Assembly (NCBI GenBank): GCA_902776835.1
Contig: CACYRK010000003.1
Location: 62,001 to 126,000, forward strand
Length of the DNA: 64,000 bases
DNA from: an uncultured Bacteroidales bacterium
GTDB lineage: Bacteria; Bacteroidota; Bacteroidia; Bacteroidales; Muribaculaceae
Direction: 5' to 3'
In this document: positions 51,854 to 60,457 of the stretch, piece after piece
Position numbering within the stretch: the first letter of the stretch is position 1
How the letters are laid out: each line of letters opens with the position of its first letter
Notes under the pieces: model-generated
What the model was told of the DNA's origin: nothing
Databases searched by the model: none
Seen by the model: only the letters and a program-made list of their open reading frames with translations
Made by a program: the position numbers and the translations under genes

Positions 51854-51861
51854 CAAATTTA
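51854..51861 (-). promoter_or_regulatory. -7 element of the flippase-like operon
   Basis: The minus-strand TAAATTTG lies about 45 nt before the start. The -33 is not clear. Confidence 0.4.
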
Positions 51862-51897
51862 CGGCACGAATAATTTTCTTTTTCTCGACATTCGCCG

Positions 51898-51905
51898 TAA
51901 CTTTG
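51898..51905 (+). promoter_or_regulatory. -7 element of rsmA-mgtE, overlapping a palindrome
   Basis: TAACTTTG overlaps CTTTGCA-ttg-TGCAAAG (51901-51917), an inverted repeat at the expected transcription start. A GC-rich hairpin CCCGCC/GGCGGG (51968-51982) lies in the leader 20 bases before the start codon and may affect translation. Confidence 0.45.
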
Positions 51906-52002
51906 CATTGTGCAAAGGTACGCACTTTTTGCGCAACAGCGAAATTATTGCGAAAAAATTGTGTCTACCCGCCCCCGGCGGGCCTAAACCGATAGAGTGA
52001 AT

Positions 52003-52785
52003 ATGCAGCAAGTTAGAGCGAAGAAATCTTTGGGACAGCATTTTCTCACCGACCTCACGGTGGCCGAGCGCATCGCCGACACCATGGCCGGCTGCCGCGA
52101 GTTGCCCCTGCTGGAGGTAGGGCCAGGCATGGGCGTGCTCACGCAGTACCTGATGCGCGCCGGCCACGACCTGACGGTGGTGGAACTCGACAGCGAGAGT
52201 GTGGACTACCTGCGTGTGGCCTTCCCGGCCCTGCAGGACCGCATCGTGGCGGCCGATTTCCTCAAACTCAACTTGCATGACCTGTACGGCGACGGGCCGT
52301 TTGCCATCATCGGCAACTATCCCTACAACATCTCGTCGCAAATCTTCTTCAAGGTGCTCGACTACAAGGACCAGGTGAGGTGCTGCAGCGGGATGTTGCA
52401 GCGCGAGGTGGCCCAACGCATTGCCGCCCCGCCGGGCAGTAAGACCTACGGCATCTTGAGCGTGCTCCTCCAGGCATGGTACGACATCGAGTACCTCTTT
52501 ACCGTCGACGAGAACGTGTTCAACCCGCCGCCAAAGGTGAAGTCGGGCGTGATACGCCTCACGCGCAACAGCGTCACCGACCTCGGCTGCGACGAGCGAC
52601 TGTTCAAGACGGTGGTAAAGATGGGCTTCGGGCAGCGCCGCAAGACATTGCGCAACTCGCTGCGCCCGCTGCTGGGCAAGGACAGCGAGGCACTGGCGCA
52701 ACCCATCTTCGGCAAGCGCCCCGAGCAACTGAGCGTGAGCGAGTTTATCGAATTAACCAACATAGTGCAGCAGGCACGGCAATAA
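52003..52785 (+). CDS. rsmA: 16S rRNA (A1518/A1519) dimethyltransferase
   Basis: The 260-residue enzyme (KsgA) dimethylates two adjacent adenines near the 3' end of 16S rRNA. Motifs are KKSLGQHFLTD at the N-terminus, the SAM-binding EVGPGMGVLT, and NYPYNISSQIFF, the NxPY catalytic motif. A GTG six bases upstream (51997) is open in frame, but the ATG at 52003 fits the family start. Downstream mgtE follows after 12 bases. Confidence 0.96.
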   Translation: MQQVRAKKSLGQHFLTDLTVAERIADTMAGCRELPLLEVGPGMGVLTQYLMRAGHDLTVVELDSESVDYLRVAFPALQDRIVAADFLKLNLHDLYGDGPFAIIGNYPYNISSQIFFKVLDYKDQVRCCSGMLQREVAQRIAAPPGSKTYGILSVLLQAWYDIEYLFTVDENVFNPPPKVKSGVIRLTRNSVTDLGCDERLFKTVVKMGFGQRRKTLRNSLRPLLGKDSEALAQPIFGKRPEQLSVSEFIELTNIVQQARQ

Positions 52786-52797
52786 ACAGTTTCAGCC

Positions 52798-54189
52798 ATG
52801 AAAGAGTTTACTAAAGAAACACTGCAAAACCTCAACGAACTCATCGAACTCAAGGACGAGGCGCAAGTGAAACAGGCGTTGCAAGACCTGCACCCCGCCG
52901 ACATCGCCGAGTTGGTGAGCGACCTCGATGCCGAGGAGGCGCTGTTCATCCTTCGCCAACTCGACGACGAGACGGCGGCCGACGTGCTCGTAGAACTCGA
53001 TGAGGACGAGCGTGGCGACCTGCTCGAACTGATGCCCAACGAGGACATCGCGCGGCGCATCGAGCAGATGGACGCCGACGACGCCGTCGACGTGATTCAG
53101 GAACTCGACGAGGAAGACCGCGAAGAGGTGATTAAGCAAATCGACGACGTGGAGCAAGCCGGCGACATCGTCGACCTGCTGCAATACGACGAGGACACCG
53201 CCGGTGGTTACATGAGCACCGAGATGATTGTCGTCAACGAGAACCTCTCGATGCCCGACTGCATCAAGGCCATGCGCGAGCAGGCCGAGGATATGGACGA
53301 GATTTACAACGTCTACGTCGTTGACGACGACAACCGCCTCAAGGGCATCTTCCCGCTGAAAACCACCATCACCAACCCCAGCGCAAGCAAAATCAAGCAC
53401 GTAATGGAGCCCGACCCCATCTCGGTGAAGACCGACACGCCCATCGAGGACGTGGCGCTGGACTTCGAGAAATACGACCTCGTGGCCATGCCCGTGGTTG
53501 ACTCCATAGGCCGTCTGGTGGGACGCATTACCGTCGACGACATCATCGACCAGGTGCGCGAACAGAGCGAACGCGACTACCAGTTGGCGTCGGGTATCTC
53601 GGCCGACGTGGAGACCACCGACAGCATCTGGACGCAGTTCCGCGCACGCTTCCCATGGCTGCTCATCGGCATCGTGGGCGGTATCGCCAACGCCATGATT
53701 CTCGACGGCGACGACTCCTCGTGGCAAACCGTGCTGCCCGGCATGGCGCTGTTTATCCCGCTCATCGGCGGCACCGGCGGTAATGTGGGCACGCAGTCGA
53801 GCGCTATCGTCGTGCAAGGCCTGGCTAACGGCAGCCTGGAACTGAAGAATGCCGGCAAGCACCTGTTCAAGGAGTTCTTTGTGGCGCTGCTCAACGCCGT
53901 GCTGATTGCCGGACTGGTATGGGCCTACAACTGGATTTTCCCCACCGACCCCGACAACATGAAAATCTCCAACCTCACCACACTGGCCGTGTGCGTGTCG
54001 CTGTTCTCGGTAGTGATTTTCGCCTCGGTGTTCGGCACCTTTGTGCCCATTGTGCTTGAGAAACTGAAGATTGACCCCGCCATCGCCACCGGCCCCTTCG
54101 TCACCGTGACCAACGACATCGTGGGCATGGTAATCTACATGGCCATCAGCACCTGGCTAATCAGCCACTTCCTCGGCATAGCAGTGTAA
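52798..54189 (+). CDS. mgtE: MgtE-type magnesium transporter
   Basis: The 463-residue protein shows the three MgtE parts. The N domain has helical acidic repeats (LQDLHPADIAELVSDLDAEE), the paired CBS domains span about residues 130-255 (VVDDDNRLKGIFPL, AMPVVDSIGRLVGRIT), and five membrane helices follow, with PLIGGTGGNVGTQSSAIVVQ forming the selectivity region (key motif GGNVGTQ). CBS domains sense cytoplasmic Mg2+ and gate the channel. Probably in one transcript with rsmA. Confidence 0.95.
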   Translation: MKEFTKETLQNLNELIELKDEAQVKQALQDLHPADIAELVSDLDAEEALFILRQLDDETAADVLVELDEDERGDLLELMPNEDIARRIEQMDADDAVDVIQELDEEDREEVIKQIDDVEQAGDIVDLLQYDEDTAGGYMSTEMIVVNENLSMPDCIKAMREQAEDMDEIYNVYVVDDDNRLKGIFPLKTTITNPSASKIKHVMEPDPISVKTDTPIEDVALDFEKYDLVAMPVVDSIGRLVGRITVDDIIDQVREQSERDYQLASGISADVETTDSIWTQFRARFPWLLIGIVGGIANAMILDGDDSSWQTVLPGMALFIPLIGGTGGNVGTQSSAIVVQGLANGSLELKNAGKHLFKEFFVALLNAVLIAGLVWAYNWIFPTDPDNMKISNLTTLAVCVSLFSVVIFASVFGTFVPIVLEKLKIDPAIATGPFVTVTNDIVGMVIYMAISTWLISHFLGIAV

Positions 54190-54438
54190 AACAATACACA
54201 ATGCACAACTTATTTTAGGGCTTGGTTGCGTAGAACATGATAATTATCCTACTGTTATCGTGCATTCGATTGATAATTAGCATTTTTTAACCATTCTTCT
54301 GCGGCAACTCATTATTAATTTGGTTATATTTGCGCCGAAAAACAACATACCGCTGTGCGAGCGCAAGTTAGCGACACGTGCAGCAGTATTGTTACACAAT
54401 ATCGACAAAAAACACAAACTTTATAAAACTATTACGGT

Positions 54439-56142
54439 ATGAAAAAAATTTTTACTCTGATTCTCGCTGCCATGGTTGTGACCTGCGCAAGCGCAATCAC
54501 GCGCCTTCCCGACCAAGGCGTGTACAACATTAAAAACGTGTATTCTAACACGTACGTAGTACTGCAGAATACGTACTTAGCCGACATTACCGCCCAAACA
54601 GCCGAAGATGCCAGCGACCTGCTCGTGTGGTACGGCGCCCGCGACGCCAATGGCGAAGCACTCCTGAGCGTGCTCAGCGGCGACGGTGGCGACATGATGG
54701 CCACTCTCGACATGATTAAAGGCCTCATTGAGGATGTGCTGGAGTATAATGACCAGCCCACCTGGTTCCTCGATGAGATGTTCCAACTTCACTTGGTGCC
54801 CACTGGCGATGCCGACGGCTCGGTGTATCTGTGCGTCGACGTGCCCGAGATTGAGAACTGGGAAGAGATTCGCGACATCATCCTCGAAGCCGCCGGCGGC
54901 CAAACCGCTGTCAATTACTACATAACCCACATGCACCCCGGCAACCGCCACTACATGGGCATTGACTACGACGGCAGTTTCGGCTACCGCTTAGAGGCTG
55001 GCACACCCGAGGGTACCGACATCAAGTTCCTCATGGAACCCTGCCTGGACTTTGAGAGCGGTTTCTGCTTCATCAAGAATGCCGACGCCGAAAACAACGC
55101 CCCCTACCTGCGCCGCGTGCACAGCCTGCGCAGCACCGTCGACCTGGAGTGGCCCTGCAACGATGCCAGTGCAGTGTTTGAACTTGGCACCGATGGCCAC
55201 AGGGTCAACAAACTCGCCGTGCAAGGGCTCGACCTGGCACCGCTGGCTGCCGCGCTTGGTGAAGGTGCCTACATGACGCTGTGCCCCACCAATAGCGTCG
55301 ACGACAAGTTTGCTTACAACAACGCCGTCCTCAAACTGCAATTGCCCGATGAGGGCGTGGCTGCCAACGCAGTTCTGGCCGCTGCCGCACAGGCGCTTGG
55401 CGAGGACAGCAAACTGTATGCCGCACTGAGCAGCAAAAGCGACCTGATTGCTGACCGCGCAGCACTCTACTTCGTGCTCGGCGAGAACGGCGACGTGGAC
55501 ATCGTTGGCGATGACGACTTGCTCGAACTGGCCGACGCCGGCAAGTGGCAAATCGAATATATCGACGGTTCTGACTTCTACTTCGCCCCCGAGGCTGCTG
55601 TAGAGGCCAACGGCAAGTATTACACCACGCTCAAGGCCGCCTTCAACTACACCATCGTCAACCCCGACAAAGTTACTGCATATCTCGTGCGTAACGTAGC
55701 CGTGGACGGCACGCCAGAACTCGAGGCCATCGAGGACAACGAGATTCCAGCCGGCGAGGCTGTGCTGCTCGAGTGCGCTACTCAAGACGACGAGGACAAC
55801 ATGCTCATGCCGTTTGCCGCAGCCAACCCGTCGGGCGCTCCGCGTGCGATGCCCGAGACACCGCTGCTGACCATGCTCGAAGGCACTTATTTCGACGACG
55901 ACACGCCGAACGACAAGAACTTCATGCTCACCCTGCAGGATGGGATGACCTTTGCCGTCGACAACGCGCTCGAGTATATGCCGGCCAACAAGGCTTGGGC
56001 CAACAAGCAGATTGTCACTGCAATCACCACCGTTAAGACCGACGCCCAAAACGATGACGCCATCTACGACCTGCTGGGTCGCAAAGTGGTCAACCCCACC
56101 CACGGCATCTACATCGTCAACGGCAAGAAAGTGGTGAAGTAA
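54439..56142 (+). CDS. Large secreted protein with probable T9SS-like C-terminal signal
   Basis: The 567-residue protein has a signal peptide (MKKIFTLILAAMVVTCASA). It has an N-terminal VYNIKNVYSNTYVVLQ segment like the beta-trefoil or chaperone-like starts of Muribaculaceae surface proteins. A module with GKYYTTLKAAFNYTIVNPDK and EIPAGEAVLLE is shared with the 1020-residue protein at 57383-60445. The end (YDLLGRKVVNPTHGIYIVNGKKVVK, key part GIYIVNGKKVVK) resembles type IX secretion sorting tails. There is no catalytic motif. A weak -7 (TATATTTG, 54325-54332) lies upstream. Surface adhesin or polymer-binding role is only a guess. Confidence 0.65.
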   Translation: MKKIFTLILAAMVVTCASAITRLPDQGVYNIKNVYSNTYVVLQNTYLADITAQTAEDASDLLVWYGARDANGEALLSVLSGDGGDMMATLDMIKGLIEDVLEYNDQPTWFLDEMFQLHLVPTGDADGSVYLCVDVPEIENWEEIRDIILEAAGGQTAVNYYITHMHPGNRHYMGIDYDGSFGYRLEAGTPEGTDIKFLMEPCLDFESGFCFIKNADAENNAPYLRRVHSLRSTVDLEWPCNDASAVFELGTDGHRVNKLAVQGLDLAPLAAALGEGAYMTLCPTNSVDDKFAYNNAVLKLQLPDEGVAANAVLAAAAQALGEDSKLYAALSSKSDLIADRAALYFVLGENGDVDIVGDDDLLELADAGKWQIEYIDGSDFYFAPEAAVEANGKYYTTLKAAFNYTIVNPDKVTAYLVRNVAVDGTPELEAIEDNEIPAGEAVLLECATQDDEDNMLMPFAAANPSGAPRAMPETPLLTMLEGTYFDDDTPNDKNFMLTLQDGMTFAVDNALEYMPANKAWANKQIVTAITTVKTDAQNDDAIYDLLGRKVVNPTHGIYIVNGKKVVK

Positions 56143-56149
56143 GAATTTT

Positions 56150-56242
56150 GCACGTCGGTCTGTATTGCAAGCACGTCAGTCTGTATTGCAAGCGACAGCT
56201 TGCACAAGTGTCAGTCTGTATTGCAAGCGACAGCTTGCACAA
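56150..56242 (+). repeat. Hairpin-containing tandem repeats before the second transposase
   Basis: The 35-bp unit with GTCAGTCTGTATTGCAAGC followed by GACAGCTTGCACAA occurs twice in full (56175 and 56210 as phase points) and once in a 21-bp short form (56154). TGCAAGC and GCTTGCA pair around a GACA loop in the full units. The gene start lies 11 bases further on. Confidence 0.8.
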
Positions 56243-56252
56243 GTGTAGAGTC

Positions 56253-57233
56253 ATGGAATACAATCGAAATAAGCAACGGCGTGAATGGTGGCAGGCACAC
56301 CACGAGAAATTGGGATTGGTGCCGCACTATTCCATGAAGCGCCGCAAGCCAAGTCACGACTATAGCAGCCCATGCATCTACATGATTACGATTGACACGC
56401 TGGAACGACGCCGCGTTTTGGGCGAGTTGAACGCCCCGGGCGACACCCGCCCAGAACCGTGGCTGCTTCCTTCGGAACTCGGACACAAAGTGTTGTCGTG
56501 CTGGCATGAGATTTCGTCGCGCTATCCGCAGGTGAGGACAATGGGCGTTCAATTAATGCCCGACCACTTGCATGGCATTCTCTATGCTACTGAGAAACTG
56601 CCGTACCACATCGGAAGGGTGATTAGTGGCTTCAAAGCGGGGTGTAATAAAGCCTCCCGCCAACTGATAGGCGGCACACTATGGGAAGACGGCTATCAAG
56701 ACACCATTCTCCGGGGCAAGGGCCAATTGAAGCGCATGATGCATTATTTGCAGGACAATCCCCGCAGATTGTGGATTAAGCGGCAAAATCCCGAGTTATT
56801 CTCCATAAAGAATGACATTACCATAGGCAACCAGAAGGTTGCCGTCGCAGGAAATGTGTTCTTGCTGGAGTACCCCGAGAAGGCCGTGGTGCAATGCAGC
56901 CGCAGCATCGACACCGAGGAGGCGATAGCCCATGAGGTCGAAAAATACATGAGCATGGCTAAAAGTGGAGTGGTGCTGATCTCGGCAGCCATCAGCAAGG
57001 CCGAGAAGGCGGTGATGCGAGCCGCTTTTGAGGGCGGGTTCAAAACCATCGTGATTCTTGAGAATGGCTTCTCGCAGTATTGGAAGCCAGGTGGACAGCA
57101 GTTTGATGCTTGCGCCCAAGGGCGGTTGCTACTCGTAGCACCATGGCCGCACCACAACAGTTATGTGAGAATCACAAGAGAGCAATGCCTGGAAATGAAC
57201 GCCGTGGCGCGACAAATTGCCGAAATGCCTTGA
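56253..57233 (+). CDS. Y1 transposase fused to a DprA/Smf-like Rossmann domain
   Basis: The 326-residue protein has two parts. Residues 1-190 are a Y1 (IS200/RAYT-like) transposase: HUH motif in MPDHLHGILY, ISGFKAGCNKASRQL, the WEDGYQDTIL block and a likely catalytic tyrosine in MMHYLQDNPRR. Residues 215-326 follow the order of a DprA/Smf Rossmann fold: a Val-x-Cys-Ser-Arg strand turn, SGVVLISAAISKAEKAVMRA, GFKTIVILENGFSQYW and RLLLVAPWP. DprA binds single-stranded DNA, the substrate of HUH enzymes. I start it at 56253; the frame extends upstream through the repeats but that part has repeat-derived, unlikely sequence. Confidence 0.8.
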   Translation: MEYNRNKQRREWWQAHHEKLGLVPHYSMKRRKPSHDYSSPCIYMITIDTLERRRVLGELNAPGDTRPEPWLLPSELGHKVLSCWHEISSRYPQVRTMGVQLMPDHLHGILYATEKLPYHIGRVISGFKAGCNKASRQLIGGTLWEDGYQDTILRGKGQLKRMMHYLQDNPRRLWIKRQNPELFSIKNDITIGNQKVAVAGNVFLLEYPEKAVVQCSRSIDTEEAIAHEVEKYMSMAKSGVVLISAAISKAEKAVMRAAFEGGFKTIVILENGFSQYWKPGGQQFDACAQGRLLLVAPWPHHNSYVRITREQCLEMNAVARQIAEMP

Positions 57234-57382
57234 TGGCGCACCTGCATGCGAGGCCATACCTCGCAATACACACCGACTCACCCGGCAGCGCAACAATTCT
57301 TCAACAACCACAATGGCAGCAACAATGCTACCACCAAAATACATAAAAAAGAAAACAAAGAAAAATTCAAAATAACAACATC

Positions 57383-60300
57383 ATGAATCGTTTTTTAAAA
57401 TTTAAAACGCTACTATTTCTGATGCTCTTTGCCTTTGCAGGACAAAATGCATGGGCTGATAATTACTCTTGGTTCAATTTTGATGTATATGTTAAGGCAA
57501 AGGTAAAGACAGCAGATGGGCTTGTTTATGATAATCCTGAAACTGGAACTGTTTATGCAAAATTGGCATGTAATAGTGCTGAAAAAGAAAATCATGAATA
57601 TGCACACACACATCCAAGTAATGCTTCTGATGTACAATCGTATTCCCTTGATGCAACGCTTCATGCAATTCCTAATACTGGTTTCAAATTCCTTTATTGG
57701 ACAAAAGAGGATGGTTCAATAATTAGTGCATCAGAAACTGAACAAAATGATGGCAAAGCAACTGTAGCATGTAATGCTACTTTAAGATGCTTTTATGGAG
57801 AAAAAGGGTCAGGTGATTCAAACCATGATGCATCTCATAAGTCATTGATTCAACAATACGGTACGTACTCAAACATATTCAATTACTACGCTGTTTTTGA
57901 ACCAATATTAGCATCGATAGCTGTCAAATCAAATAACACGAATCTTGGTCGTGCTATATGTTCAAAATACGACAATGATTTAGGGGATGAAGTCACAATT
58001 AAAGCCTATTGTATTGATTATGACACAAAATTTTTGGGATGGGAAGTAAATGGCGAGATAATCAGCCGTGAGAATCCTTACACTTTCACCGTAACAAATA
58101 AGGCAAATAATTCAGACGAAACTATAATATATACTGCTGTTTTCGAGAATGGATATAATTTCCACCGTATAAGGAATTATGTTACAAAGAATTATCTAAA
58201 TGCAATTAGTGATGATGGTAATACTTCGACATTAGTTTCGGGAGGATCAATTACATCACTCGAATTAAATACTAATGACTTGAACGATGTAATGTATGAG
58301 GCGGGGTCAATAGTTGATATTTATTATGCTCGCATTCCCAACGACACACGCTACTACTACGATTATTTCGTCCAAGGAGCAAAAGCAAGTAAATATTATG
58401 ATTTTGATCCCGACGACCCAACAAGTAGTACAGGAGGTGTGTTCTTGAGGATGCCTTATGACGCAAAAACATATACAAATACCTGGGCTTTCGCAACAGC
58501 CAACGAAGGTGGCTTCAGATTTACCGACGACAATGGAACCCCAAAAATCACTATGGGTGAAAGACCAGAATCTCAATGGTACATCGAGTGCATTGACAAG
58601 GACCTTGAGACTAAGGAGAATTATTTCTCGCTGGATCCCGACAAGTTGGTTGAGGTGGGTGGCAAGTATTACACTACGTTGCGCACGTCGTGGAATATCT
58701 TGTTCAACCCCGAGCAGATGACACCCTATATCGTGAGCAGCTTTGATGAAACGGCTGGCACGTTCGAGATGGAGCCCCTCACAGGCAATATCATCCCTGC
58801 CGGCACTCCGGTGGTTATCGAGACCAAAAGCAACGACATTGAGGAGAACCGTATGGTGCCTACTCTCACGGCAGCAGCCAGCGGTGCAGTACCCAGCGAA
58901 AACAAACTGATTTCCAGCGACAAGTACTTCCCCAACCAAGATCCTCCCTACAGCAACTGCAAGGCTCTGACAGTGAACAACGACGGCAAACTGGTCTTCG
59001 GTGGTAACGCGCTCAGCAAAGTTAACGGCAACGAGGCCTATCTGAGCGTGGCTAACGAGGTGGCGTTGGAGAAAGAGACTCCTGAGACTCCTGAGGTTAC
59101 TTTGGCGGAGTTGCTGGCCAGTGGTGACACTCAGAACACTTACATTGTGACTGACCTTACGGCGGTGGAGATTGTGAACGACGATCAGTTGATTATCGCC
59201 AAGGACAACAATGGTTACGCTACGAAGGACGTGATGCCGGAAGGCGACTATGTAGACTATATGCACACGGCCAGCGGTATCACTAACAACGACTTGAACA
59301 TCGACGTGCCCGATGAATACGACCAGAGCAACTGGATTGCGCTGCGCGTGCCGGCCGGGGCTTTGCTGACCACCGACATGAAGGGCAAGCACCTCACGGG
59401 CGTTAAGGGTCGCCTGGTGAACACCGCCAACCCAGAGTTTGTGCTCGACAAGTTGCCCGACACTGAAGACGAGGGGGTCGCATCGACCGCGCTCAATGTC
59501 TTTATCCCTGCCAGTTTCAAGGGTACTCAGCCTTCGACCGTGGGCTCGCAAAAGGACTACTTCTTCGTGCAGCCCAAGCCCATGGAGATGGCTAACATCA
59601 CTTGGGCACAGTGGGACGGTGAGAAATTCATCTCACCGGTTCACGACGATGCTCATCCCGACTGGAACCAGGCTGAGTTGGTGGGCAGTTTTGAACTGAA
59701 CGGCGCCTACCTGGAAAGCCAGGGCGGTGGCGGCCTGGACATGAGCACGCTTAAGGCCGGCCATGCCTACGCCATGACCCCCGCGGTAATTAAGGTGAAG
59801 ACCGGCGACTACGACCATGTGTACGTGCTGGGCACCGTGAACGGTCTAAATTGGGACACCAACAAGGGCGTGGAGATGGAGACCAGCGACGGCACCGTTT
59901 ACACCGCGATTGTAACCGCCAACAACAGCGGCGACGGCTACGATTACTTCAGTTTCACCAAGAAGTTGGGCACATCGTGGGAAGCCATCAACGCCAGTCG
60001 CTTCGGCTCAGAAGCCAGCGGCAGCTATTGGGATGTGCTTGACCAGCACTACAACACGCCTCTCACCTTGAGATACTGGGGCGGCAGCACCGGTTCGTTC
60101 CGTGTGCCCGAGGGAACCTATCGGCTCACCGTCACTCTGGCCGATGGCGAGAACTACTATGCCGGCACTGTCGTGATTCAGCGCGCCGGCGCCTCGCAGG
60201 CTCCGCGGCGCAAGGCCGACGGCGACAATGGCTATGTGGTTTATCCCATCAGCATGACCCAGATTACCAGCGAGGAGAATAACGTGGTGACTGGCGTGAG

Positions 60301-60445
60301 CACCGTGGGTGGCGACCGCGTGGCGGTGAGCCGCCAGTATGTCAACGTGGCCGGTGTGCGCGCCTCGCAGCCGTGGAATGGCGTAAACATCGTCATCACC
60401 ACCTACAGCGACGGCACAACCACCGCCACCAAAATCGTGAAATAA
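57383..60445 (+). CDS. 1020-residue secreted modular protein of mosaic composition
   Basis: A signal peptide (MNRFLKFKTLLFLMLFAFAG ending QNAWA) starts the protein. The first 390 codons (to about 58550) are AT-rich and contain InlB/bacterial-repeat-like sheets (TGFKFLYWTKEDGS, KFLGWEVNGE). From there codon use becomes GC-rich as in the neighbours. The middle repeats the GKYYTTLRTSWNILFNPEQ module seen at 54439-56142. Residues 812-900 (VYVLGTVNGLNWD with YDYFSFTKKL) match the second module of the glucan-locus binding protein. The C-terminus (TYSDGTTTATKIVK) resembles a sorting tail. Function is probably carbohydrate or host-surface binding. Confidence 0.65.
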   Translation: MNRFLKFKTLLFLMLFAFAGQNAWADNYSWFNFDVYVKAKVKTADGLVYDNPETGTVYAKLACNSAEKENHEYAHTHPSNASDVQSYSLDATLHAIPNTGFKFLYWTKEDGSIISASETEQNDGKATVACNATLRCFYGEKGSGDSNHDASHKSLIQQYGTYSNIFNYYAVFEPILASIAVKSNNTNLGRAICSKYDNDLGDEVTIKAYCIDYDTKFLGWEVNGEIISRENPYTFTVTNKANNSDETIIYTAVFENGYNFHRIRNYVTKNYLNAISDDGNTSTLVSGGSITSLELNTNDLNDVMYEAGSIVDIYYARIPNDTRYYYDYFVQGAKASKYYDFDPDDPTSSTGGVFLRMPYDAKTYTNTWAFATANEGGFRFTDDNGTPKITMGERPESQWYIECIDKDLETKENYFSLDPDKLVEVGGKYYTTLRTSWNILFNPEQMTPYIVSSFDETAGTFEMEPLTGNIIPAGTPVVIETKSNDIEENRMVPTLTAAASGAVPSENKLISSDKYFPNQDPPYSNCKALTVNNDGKLVFGGNALSKVNGNEAYLSVANEVALEKETPETPEVTLAELLASGDTQNTYIVTDLTAVEIVNDDQLIIAKDNNGYATKDVMPEGDYVDYMHTASGITNNDLNIDVPDEYDQSNWIALRVPAGALLTTDMKGKHLTGVKGRLVNTANPEFVLDKLPDTEDEGVASTALNVFIPASFKGTQPSTVGSQKDYFFVQPKPMEMANITWAQWDGEKFISPVHDDAHPDWNQAELVGSFELNGAYLESQGGGGLDMSTLKAGHAYAMTPAVIKVKTGDYDHVYVLGTVNGLNWDTNKGVEMETSDGTVYTAIVTANNSGDGYDYFSFTKKLGTSWEAINASRFGSEASGSYWDVLDQHYNTPLTLRYWGGSTGSFRVPEGTYRLTVTLADGENYYAGTVVIQRAGASQAPRRKADGDNGYVVYPISMTQITSEENNVVTGVSTVGGDRVAVSRQYVNVAGVRASQPWNGVNIVITTYSDGTTTATKIVK

Positions 60446-60457
60446 CGCCAACAGGCT

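Noticed and set aside
56148..56252. 35-codon N-terminal extension of the second transposase
   Set aside because: It is encoded entirely by the hairpin repeats and is cysteine-rich repeat sequence; the ATG at 56253 begins the family-like protein.
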